From Actinomycetota bacterium (GTDB lineage: Bacteria; Actinomycetota; Actinomycetes; S36-B12; CAIYMF01): a DNA stretch of 64,000 nucleotides. Positions within the stretch are counted from its first letter, which is position 1. Each line of letters starts with the position of its first letter. Under the pieces are notes generated by a model that did no database searches, was not told the DNA's origin, and saw only the letters and a program-made list of their open reading frames with translations. The DNA lies in contig JAPLAU010000014.1 of the NCBI GenBank assembly GCA_026393115.1, positions 1 to 64,000 on the forward strand, read 5' to 3'. Shown here one piece after another: positions 57,522-64,000 of this stretch. Made by a program: the position numbers and the translations under genes.

Positions 57522-58343
57522 ATGGACCCCCTGAGTCAGGGTGGCGAGGCTAGCTCGGCGCGACGCGAGCCACTCGACGCTATCGAGAGCGCGCGGGCAG
57601 CCCGACAGTGGTGGGATCGCGACAGTGCGGCCTACCTCGACGAACACGCCGACTTCCTCGATGGGGCCCTCGTGTGGGGACCTGAGGGGCTCACAGAGCT
57701 GGAAACCAGGCTCTTGGGCCTTGACCTCGACGGCCTCAGAGTGCTCGAAGTCGGATGTGGCGCGGCAGCGGGGTCAGCGTGGCTTGCCTCACAGGGAGCC
57801 TTCGCGGTTGGGCTTGATGTGTCCGGTGCGATGTTGGCTGCGGCAGCTACGCGGGACGAGCACGTTCCGTTGGTGCACGCGAGCGGAGACCGCCTGCCCT
57901 TCGTACCGGGTTCCTTCGACGCGGTGGTCAGCGCCCACGGAGCCCTTGCCTTTATGGGCGATCTTCACGCGACCTTGCGCGAAGTTCGACGGGTTCTCCG
58001 CGACGGTGGTCTTGTGGTGTTCAGCGTCACTCACCCGGTGCGGTGGGCATTTCCCGACGATCCAGGAATCGCCGGCCTGACCGCCACCATGTCGTACTTC
58101 GATCGCCGCGCCTACGTCGAGCGTGACCCTGCTGGTAATCCGGTCTATGTCGAGCACCACCGAACCATGGGCGACACCGTGATGGCTCTGGTGGAAACAG
58201 GGTTTTCGATTGAAGGCCTCATCGAACCCGAATGGCCAAGCGACAACGAACAGACATGGGGAGCGTGGAGCCCTCTTCGCGGAGGGTTATTGCCGGGCAC
58301 CGCAATCTGGAGCGCCCGGGCAATTAACTCTTCGACAGGTTGA
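57522..58343 (+). CDS. Class I SAM-dependent methyltransferase
   Basis: The 273-aa protein starts at ATG 57522 behind GGGAGG. LRVLEVGCGAAAGSAWLASQG (motif I), VGLDVSG, FDAVVSAHGALAFMGDL and LREVRRVLRDGGLVVFSVTHP are the standard Rossmann-type methyltransferase order. WWDRDSAAYLDEH at the N-terminus is common in an actinobacterial subgroup. Substrate unknown. It converges on the DUF3068 gene with a 20-bp overlap. Confidence 0.9.
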   Translation: MDPLSQGGEASSARREPLDAIESARAARQWWDRDSAAYLDEHADFLDGALVWGPEGLTELETRLLGLDLDGLRVLEVGCGAAAGSAWLASQGAFAVGLDVSGAMLAAAATRDEHVPLVHASGDRLPFVPGSFDAVVSAHGALAFMGDLHATLREVRRVLRDGGLVVFSVTHPVRWAFPDDPGIAGLTATMSYFDRRAYVERDPAGNPVYVEHHRTMGDTVMALVETGFSIEGLIEPEWPSDNEQTWGAWSPLRGGLLPGTAIWSARAINSSTG

Positions 58344-59352
58344 CGTTTCCAGAAGTTGCAGGCGGAGGCGTCGACGCTACTTCGTCATCACCTTCACCTT
58401 CTTTGGGGCGAGTGGCGAGGAAGAAGCCCAGGATCAGCGCGATGATTCCCAGGATTCCGCCCACGAGCGGCACGGTGTTGCCGAGAGTCTTCAGCAGATT
58501 GCCATTCGTACTGGCGCTCGCGGCAGTTTCGGAAACGTCTCTGGGGTCGGCGGTAAAGGCGGCGTCGATGATGGTCAGTGCTTCGGTTGTGCCATCAGTA
58601 CCGGCGAGGTACTGGTGCTGGTGCTGCTCGCCCTTGACGATTTGACCAGTGGTGGGCTCAACCCAGATGAGCGTCTTGGCCTCTGCGAAGCGATTGGCCT
58701 TGAAGGAGGCTTCAGTCGAGCCAACAAGTGAGCCAGGGACTTCGAGTTCACCCGACTGGTACGGCGCGATGGTCTGTTCGAATTTGTACATCTCGAAACC
58801 ATCAATGGTGTCAGTTCCGACGAACTTGGCCGGGGCCGTCTTATCGATGCCCGAGTCGTACCATTCGTAGTCCTTCTGCTCAACGTAGAAGGGGAACTTG
58901 AAGGGTGCGATGCCAACGAAATTGGCCTTTTCACCGTCAACGTTCACGCCACAGCAGTTGCTCAACTGCGAATCAAACCGGTTGAAGGCAACGCGAATCG
59001 TGCTCGCATCGATCGTCGTACCTTCATCATCGGTGACATTCGAGAATGAGTCGTAGATCGCCAAGTTTGCGGCCTCGGCCTCAGGAGTCGTAGCCGCCAA
59101 CACGTCACCGCGAGTGGTGCGCACAGCCTTCAGGGGCACGTTCTCACGTGTGGGGTTCTCGCCCGTGGCCAACTTGCCCGGGTAGAACAACTTAGCCGCA
59201 ACGCCGACATTGGTCGAGGTGCTGATGCCGTCAGTTCCGGGCGCCAGGGGCGCGACTGCCAATTTAGGCACCGCAACAAACTTCAGGAGCAAGGCGAGGA
59301 CGAGCAGGAATGCTCCAATCCCAGCGAGAATCACGCCGATGACGCGCTTCAT
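58324..59352 (-). CDS. DUF3068 family membrane protein
   Basis: The 342-aa protein (ATG 59352 after GAGGAG) has a helix at about 5-27, a large extracytoplasmic domain with FYVEQKDYEWYDSGIDKTAPAKFVG and EMYKFEQTIA, and a second helix at about 297-316 followed by a short Pro/Ser tail. This matches DUF3068, a family of actinobacterial envelope proteins related to PorA-type sequences. Function unknown. It is 13 bp downstream of the small DUF2613-like gene. Confidence 0.88.
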   Translation of the reverse strand: MKRVIGVILAGIGAFLLVLALLLKFVAVPKLAVAPLAPGTDGISTSTNVGVAAKLFYPGKLATGENPTRENVPLKAVRTTRGDVLAATTPEAEAANLAIYDSFSNVTDDEGTTIDASTIRVAFNRFDSQLSNCCGVNVDGEKANFVGIAPFKFPFYVEQKDYEWYDSGIDKTAPAKFVGTDTIDGFEMYKFEQTIAPYQSGELEVPGSLVGSTEASFKANRFAEAKTLIWVEPTTGQIVKGEQHQHQYLAGTDGTTEALTIIDAAFTADPRDVSETAASASTNGNLLKTLGNTVPLVGGILGIIALILGFFLATRPKEGEGDDEVASTPPPATSGNVNLSKS

Positions 59353-59365
59353 TTCAACTCCTCGA

Positions 59366-59506
59366 CTATTTGTTGCCGTAGACGATGTACGGCTTGTCAA
59401 CTGGTGCGGGAACGGCGGTCTGAGAGTTCACAAGGAGTGACGTACCACCAAAGGCCAACAACGCCCCAACTACGGCCGCAATGATGGCCCCAAGGATTCC
59501 GCTCAC
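59366..59506 (-). CDS. DUF2613-like small membrane peptide (46 aa)
   Basis: GTG 59506 follows GGAAGGGGAAAG and opens a 46-codon frame ending TAG 59366-59368. The product starts MSGILGAIIAAVVGALLAF, a membrane helix, and ends DKPYIVYGNK. Length, single helix and the Y-x-x-YG ending resemble DUF2613 proteins of actinobacteria. It lies directly before the DUF3068 gene, likely in one transcript, and may be an accessory subunit. The family link is by eye only. Confidence 0.7.
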   Translation of the reverse strand: MSGILGAIIAAVVGALLAFGGTSLLVNSQTAVPAPVDKPYIVYGNK

Positions 59507-59538
59507 GTCTTTCCCCTTCCTCTGACAGTGGCGTCACG

Positions 59539-61245
59539 CTACCACCGAAATCGCGCGGTTTCCCGGGAAACGCCGATGCGTGATGGTGTCGTTGTCAACG
59601 CGCTCGCGATTAGCGTGATGATTGCGAGCACCCACGCCAAGATCACCACCATGAGCCGCCACGGCGGTTGCTGCGTCGGCGGCGTAACAAGAGCGGCAGC
59701 GGGAACCTGATATAGCGTCAGATCCGGGCCGTCGTAACGCAGCGTAAGGCCGCTGAGCGTGGGGATTGGGCCCGGCGTCCCCTTTTCAACGAGTACCAAT
59801 CCCACTCCTTGACCCTGCAGTACGGGTACGAGCGGATCGCCCTGATCGATGGCTCGGCGGATCGCTGCACCCCTCGCGCTTTCCCCCGCCACGTCGACCA
59901 CCCCCTGGCGCGTCCCCACCAACAAGCGGTCATCTACCACGGTCGTGACCGGCAACCATCGAGGTGCCGGATCCAACTGGGTGCGTCGGGCATTCCAGCT
60001 AAATGAGCGGAAGGTCCCCCACGGCAGCACTGCCGTATCGGCCGGACTCTGCGCCACTAGTCCGCGCACAATCCCCCAATCAGAGGGCCACTGCACCGCC
60101 GTCACTCGTCCCGACACCCCCCACGCAGCATCGGGCGTCACAATGAATGGAAGTGCGATCAGGGCACCGATCAGAACACGCCGAGACACGGGCTCGGCAA
60201 TGCGCTGAGCGACCAAGCCGGCGCCAAGAGGGGCGGCCAGCGCCAGCGTGAGGGCTAATGGAGCCAGCCACTTTTGACCGTCTCGCAGCAGCCCTCCGCC
60301 CGGCACGTCAGACAAGACGACTGCAAGGGGCGTCAACGCAATGAGCAGTCCGCCCACTGACGTGAGAGCGAGAACCATCGCACCCGATCGACCGACTACT
60401 CGCGGGAGTGTGCGCGCACCCACCACGGCAAGCACGATCACGACGACTGTGCCTACGAGGCCAACGCCGGCAGTGCGCGAAGGGGGGATGACATCGGAGT
60501 TCCACACCCCGCCGGTACCGAGCGCCGTCAGTAGCGAACCCCACGCGCCCTCGGACCGGAATTCAAATGCGAAAGCCCCAGCGGGGTCTGCCGATCTGGC
60601 TACCGAACTGGTGACGGCCGGCACCAGCCACGGCAGTTGCAGGGCGAATGCCGCTGCCCCCACCAGGCAACGGGCTGCAAGAGAGCGAAGCGAGCGAGGA
60701 CCCACAGCGACGGGCAGACTCACAGCCAGTGTCAACAGACCGGCACTCGGTGCCAATGAACCCAACGCTACGAGCAGGACCAGTCGCCCACCGGCGCCCG
60801 GCACGCCGCGCCGAAATGCGAGCGCGTGCCACATCGCCCAAGGCATCACTGCGTAGGCAACCAACAGCGGCCACGAGCCCAACACCAGTCGTTCGACCAC
60901 ATAGGCAGACCACACGTAGAGAACCGCGCCGAAGACCCGTTGCCACGCTGGTTCTTCCCGGAGCAATCGAACAACTCCGGTGGCAGCTCCGACCACCACT
61001 CCGACCAGCATGAGGTGCTGCCAGAAAGCTCCCGGCACCACCATCGTGAGAAACGCCAGAACTGCGTCTTGCGGAACAGCCCTCGGAAGCACGTCTCCTA
61101 GCCCAAACACTGCGGGAATGAATGACTGCTGGGGGACAAACACCATGTCGTAGGTCAGTACATACCCCGGACCGAGCGCGGGCCCTAATAACGCGATGAC
61201 GAGGGCGGCAACGAGGAGCCACCAACGTAGACGCGCGTACGACAT
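59539..61245 (-). CDS. Large polytopic membrane protein, possible GT-C glycosyltransferase
   Basis: The 568-aa protein (ATG 61245 after GGAGGGAGGAG) has about 12-13 membrane helices. An early extracytoplasmic loop carries TYDMVFVPQQ with an Asp, where GT-C enzymes place a catalytic acid. After the membrane part (about residue 380) a soluble stretch with WPSDWGIVRGLVAQSPADTAVLPWGTFRSFSW and DDRLLVGTRQGVVDVAGE follows before a last helix. It resembles lipid-linked sugar transferases such as arabinofuranosyltransferases only in layout; neighbours (flippase, UbiA, DprE1) fit that. No exact family recognised. Confidence 0.75.
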   Translation of the reverse strand: MSYARLRWWLLVAALVIALLGPALGPGYVLTYDMVFVPQQSFIPAVFGLGDVLPRAVPQDAVLAFLTMVVPGAFWQHLMLVGVVVGAATGVVRLLREEPAWQRVFGAVLYVWSAYVVERLVLGSWPLLVAYAVMPWAMWHALAFRRGVPGAGGRLVLLVALGSLAPSAGLLTLAVSLPVAVGPRSLRSLAARCLVGAAAFALQLPWLVPAVTSSVARSADPAGAFAFEFRSEGAWGSLLTALGTGGVWNSDVIPPSRTAGVGLVGTVVVIVLAVVGARTLPRVVGRSGAMVLALTSVGGLLIALTPLAVVLSDVPGGGLLRDGQKWLAPLALTLALAAPLGAGLVAQRIAEPVSRRVLIGALIALPFIVTPDAAWGVSGRVTAVQWPSDWGIVRGLVAQSPADTAVLPWGTFRSFSWNARRTQLDPAPRWLPVTTVVDDRLLVGTRQGVVDVAGESARGAAIRRAIDQGDPLVPVLQGQGVGLVLVEKGTPGPIPTLSGLTLRYDGPDLTLYQVPAAALVTPPTQQPPWRLMVVILAWVLAIITLIASALTTTPSRIGVSRETARFRW

Positions 61246-61342
61246 GGGCTCCTCCCTCCGCTGTGCACGACCGAACTGAAGCCTCGCATAGTCTTGCGGC
61301 AGCGCACGCGGGATCGAACACCGCGCCAGATCAGGGAGGGAC

Positions 61343-62590
61343 ATGCCCAGCGAACGCGTTCGGTCGCTGCTCTCCGGCAGTCTGCTCGTCGCTATTGGCC
61401 TCGCTGTCGCGCAGGTACTCGCCTACCTGCTCAATTTGGTAGCCGCCCGACTTCTCGGTCCCCAGTCATTTGGTGCCTTCGCGGCGTTGATGAGCGTGAT
61501 GCTCATCGCCAGCACTGTTGGCCTCGGTCTCCAAGCAGCGTCCAGTAAGCGCATTGTGGCGACCGACAGTAATGAACGTGGAAGCGTTGGCTCCGGCTTG
61601 TTGTGGTTCGGTGTCAAAGTGGCAGCCCTTCTGGGGGCTATTGCGCTGGTCGCGTCTCCGGCCGTGGCAGGTCTACTGCGCCTCGACTCGCTCCTGCCCG
61701 CTGTATTGGTGGCGCTGATCATCGGCGCATTCACGCTCGGAGGCACCCAACTGGGCCTTGCCCAAGGCGCTGAGAGATTCGGTCGGTTGGGCTCGCTCTA
61801 CGGCTCGGTGCAACTGTGTCGAACGATCGGCGCCATGGCAGGTGCACTCATCGCTCAATCGCTCACCAGCACTCTGGTCGGCCTGCTCGTCGGTACCGCA
61901 GCAGGGGTGGTCGTCGGCCAGTTGATCATCGCCCCACTGGTGAGCCGTCCTGGAGTGCGCTCGGCCGACATCGGCTCAGAGACATGGCACGCCAGCCACG
62001 CGCTCCTTGCCCTGTTCGTACTCACGAATATGGACGTGTTGCTCGCTCGATTCTTCCTCACCGCCGATCAGGCTGGACTCTACGCAGTGGGTGTCCTCAT
62101 CGCCAAGGTCGCGTTCTTCCTTCCTCAATTCGTGATCGTCATTGCCTTCCCCACGATGTCGCGCCAGCAAAACCGCCGCTCGGTGTTTTACGCCGCAGGT
62201 GTGACCGCGGCAATCGGCTTGGTGGTGACACTGGTCGTGCGTTTCGCAGGTTCGCTGGTGGTAGCGGCAGTCGGCGGCTCGGCATACAGCGAGTTGACGT
62301 CGGAAGCCTGGCTCTTCGCCGCCGAAGGCGCCCTCTTCGCCGTGGCACAGGTGCTGCTCTATGCCCAGGTTGCTCGCGGAAACCGCCATGCGGTGATTTT
62401 CCTGTGGCTGGCAGCGGCAACGTTCCTTGCCGCGGTGACATTTGGCCCGCACGATTCGGTGCTCATCATCGTTGTCACCGCCCTGGGAATTGCCGCCGTC
62501 GTGGTTGTTGCTGGAATAGTGAGCAGTATGCGAGTCCGAAATGCCGAGCCCCTTACCCTCAATGAGATCGGCGAATTCCTTGAGCAGTGA
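61343..62590 (+). CDS. Oligosaccharide flippase (MATE/MOP superfamily)
   Basis: The 415-aa protein has about 12 membrane helices. NLVAARLLGPQSFGAFAALMSVMLI is the polysaccharide-biosynthesis (Wzx-like) N-terminal motif, and LARFFLTADQAGLYAVGVLIAKVAFFLPQ a second. Such proteins flip lipid-linked sugars across the membrane. ATG after GGGAGGG. It is divergent from the polytopic protein by 97 bp, and its end overlaps the next gene. Confidence 0.88.
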   Translation: MPSERVRSLLSGSLLVAIGLAVAQVLAYLLNLVAARLLGPQSFGAFAALMSVMLIASTVGLGLQAASSKRIVATDSNERGSVGSGLLWFGVKVAALLGAIALVASPAVAGLLRLDSLLPAVLVALIIGAFTLGGTQLGLAQGAERFGRLGSLYGSVQLCRTIGAMAGALIAQSLTSTLVGLLVGTAAGVVVGQLIIAPLVSRPGVRSADIGSETWHASHALLALFVLTNMDVLLARFFLTADQAGLYAVGVLIAKVAFFLPQFVIVIAFPTMSRQQNRRSVFYAAGVTAAIGLVVTLVVRFAGSLVVAAVGGSAYSELTSEAWLFAAEGALFAVAQVLLYAQVARGNRHAVIFLWLAAATFLAAVTFGPHDSVLIIVVTALGIAAVVVVAGIVSSMRVRNAEPLTLNEIGEFLEQ

Positions 62591-63485
62591 GACAGCCGTT
62601 TCTTCGCGAAGACCGTCCACACTCCGCGGCCTGATTGAGTCGATGCGTGTGCGTCAGTGGCTCAAGAACCTGCTCGTCTTCGCTGTCCCAGTCGCCGCAG
62701 GCGAGCTACTACAGCGCGACGTACTCATTGCCACACTCCTCGCGTTTGTTGCCTTCTGCTTCGCCTCATCAGCAACGTATCTGCTCAACGATGCGGTCGA
62801 CGTCGAGCGCGATCGAGCTCACCCGGTCAAGCGCAATCGTCCACTCGCTGCGGGCAGGGTGTCACGAAGTGCAGTTCTCACCACGGCCGCAATCCTGGCC
62901 GTCGCCTCCATCGCCCTTGGTTTCCTGACCACACGCGCGTTGGGCCTGAGTGTCATCGCCTATCTGGTGCTCACCGTGCTGTACAGCATGTGGCTCAAGC
63001 ACGAACCCGTCATCGAATTGGCACTCCTCACGGCCGGCTTCCTGCTGCGCGCAACGGCTGGTGCCGCAGCAACAGGAATTCCCATATCGAACTGGTTCCT
63101 GATCGTGGCCGGATTCGGTTCGTTGTTCATGGCTGTCGGGAAGCGCTACTCCGAAGTGATGAATCAGGGCCAACACACGGCAACCCGACGCAGTCTCGCC
63201 GGTTACTCCCCCGAGTTCCTGCGCTGGGCCGCTGGAGTTTCGGCGGCAGTCGCGATCACGGGATATTGTGTGTGGGCCTTTCAAGTGGCCGCTGAGACAC
63301 CGTCCTCGTTACCGTGGGCCGAGTTGTCAGTCATCCCGTTCGTGATGGCAATCCTGCGTTACGCCATTCGAATTCTCGCTGCGGAGGCTGAGGCACCGGA
63401 AGAGGCTGTTCTCGGCGATCGTGTACTAATCGCTTTGGCGTTGGTGTGGGCCATTATCTTCGCTTTGGGGGCTTACGGTGTCTGA
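62541..63485 (+). CDS. Decaprenyl-phosphate phosphoribosyltransferase (UbiA family)
   Basis: This enzyme joins decaprenyl phosphate and PRPP to give decaprenylphosphoryl-5-phosphoribose, the first step toward decaprenylphosphoryl-arabinose. The protein has RVRQWLKNLLVFAVPVAAG, the metal motif YLLNDAVDVERDRAHPVKRNRPLAAG and about eight to nine helices. The start is uncertain: ATG 62541 overlaps the flippase by 50 bp; ATG 62562, TTG 62580 or ATG 62643 are alternatives. The dprE1 start overlaps its stop, linking consecutive steps. Confidence 0.9.
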   Translation: MPSPLPSMRSANSLSSETAVSSRRPSTLRGLIESMRVRQWLKNLLVFAVPVAAGELLQRDVLIATLLAFVAFCFASSATYLLNDAVDVERDRAHPVKRNRPLAAGRVSRSAVLTTAAILAVASIALGFLTTRALGLSVIAYLVLTVLYSMWLKHEPVIELALLTAGFLLRATAGAAATGIPISNWFLIVAGFGSLFMAVGKRYSEVMNQGQHTATRRSLAGYSPEFLRWAAGVSAAVAITGYCVWAFQVAAETPSSLPWAELSVIPFVMAILRYAIRILAAEAEAPEEAVLGDRVLIALALVWAIIFALGAYGV

Positions 63486-64000
63486 CGTGCTGCTCAGCGG
63501 GTGGGGTCGAACCGCTCCTACCCGTGCGCACGTTGTTGAGGTCAGCGACGCGGCGCACGTCGCCGCCGCGCTCCTGCATGCACCGGCGCGCGGGCTCATC
63601 GCACGCGGCCTCGGACGATCGTACGGCGACCCTGCACAGAATGCCGGCGGCGACGTTCTCGACATCACCGGCTTGACCGGAATTACTTTCGATGCGGCAA
63701 ACGGCGTGGCGACAGTTGCTGCCGGCGTTTCGCTCGACGCGCTGATGCGCGAGTGCACACCGCAAGGCTGGTGGGTGCCTGTCACTCCCGGAACTCGGCA
63801 AGTCACGGTCGGCGGAGCAATCGCTGCAGATGTGCACGGTAAGAACCATCACGTCGACGGCACATTCACGGCGCACGTCGCCCGCATGGCACTCAGTCTC
63901 CCTGACGGCACATTGGTCAATGTCTATCCGGGCGATGCACTCTTCAACGCAACGGCCGGTGGCATGGGACTCACAGGCGTGGTTGTTGAGGCCGACATTC
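63478..64000 (+). CDS. dprE1: Decaprenylphosphoryl-beta-D-ribose oxidase DprE1 (partial)
   Basis: GTG 63478 overlaps the upstream stop by 8 nt; GTG 63487 is an alternative. Translation gives LLSGWGRTAPTRAHV, ARGLGRSYGDPAQNAGG and VTPGTRQVTVGGAIAADVHGKNHH, the FAD-binding (VAO-type) start of DprE1, including the His region that anchors FAD. DprE1 with DprE2 epimerises the ribose to arabinose on the lipid carrier. The gene continues past the right end of the window, so the catalytic Cys region cannot be checked. Confidence 0.92.
   Translation, partial: MSDVLLSGWGRTAPTRAHVVEVSDAAHVAAALLHAPARGLIARGLGRSYGDPAQNAGGDVLDITGLTGITFDAANGVATVAAGVSLDALMRECTPQGWWVPVTPGTRQVTVGGAIAADVHGKNHHVDGTFTAHVARMALSLPDGTLVNVYPGDALFNATAGGMGLTGVVVEADI

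Overview
The window is gene-dense, high-GC chromosomal DNA from an actinobacterium (Actinomycetota). The sequence shows hallmark genes: rbpA, opcA next to zwf, whiA-yvcK-rapZ, a SufR-headed suf operon, ctaA/ctaB/SURF1 for heme-A oxidase, an InhA-type fabI beside fabG, dodecin, DUF3099, and a decaprenyl-phosphoryl-arabinose (UbiA/DprE1) pair at the right edge. GTG starts are common. At least twelve genes have a TANNNT -10 hexamer 6-7 nt before the start codon, i.e. probable leaderless mRNAs. Genus cannot be fixed from this evidence. I see no tRNA, rRNA, CRISPR, insertion sequence, prophage or replication origin, and no gene-free stretch longer than 300 bp.

Layout. 1-3.7 kb: tail of an upstream gene, a secreted Asp-box protein, then sixA, fabI and fabG on the minus strand. 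3.7-15.3 kb: tldD-tldE, dodecin, DUF3099, SURF1, an LD-carboxypeptidase-like gene divergent from an atypical SDR, an ABC exporter, a crotonase-fold enzyme, an ABC-F ATPase and a zinc metallopeptidase. 15.3-21.7 kb: eight translationally coupled suf genes (sufR-B-D-ferredoxin-C-S-U-T) with a CAAC-N6-GTTG SufR-type operator at the head. 21.8-28 kb: ABC-2 transporter, ctaA, a Ser-rich membrane protein divergent from an OmpR-type two-component system, and ctaB. 28.2-34.7 kb: tkt-tal-zwf-opcA-pgl (pentose phosphate). 34.7-43.3 kb on the minus strand: uvrC-rapZ-yvcK-whiA, then gap-pgk-tpiA-secG-rbpA (lower glycolysis, regulation, secretion).

43.3-57.4 kb holds uvrA, uvrB and a lipoprotein Rieske gene, with terC, coaE and rpsA. 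Between uvrA and terC lies a patch of surface genes: an arylsulfotransferase-family protein, an MBL-fold hydrolase, two tandem type-II membrane proteins, an SGNH-type secreted protein and a small membrane protein. The two tandem proteins are the most unusual part of the window. Their upstream regions are gap-free copies offset by exactly 770 bp. They share a 20-bp dyad (ATGTA-N10-TACAT), a second inverted repeat (CGTTCA...TGAACG) and an identical 32-nt block across the start codon, although the coding sequences have diverged strongly.

57.4-64 kb is a cell-envelope region: methyltransferase, DUF3068 protein, a previously uncalled 46-aa DUF2613-like membrane peptide, a large polytopic (possibly GT-C) protein, a flippase, the DPPR synthase (UbiA) and the start of dprE1, which is cut by the window end. 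Together the last three suggest export and synthesis of arabinose-containing envelope polymers.
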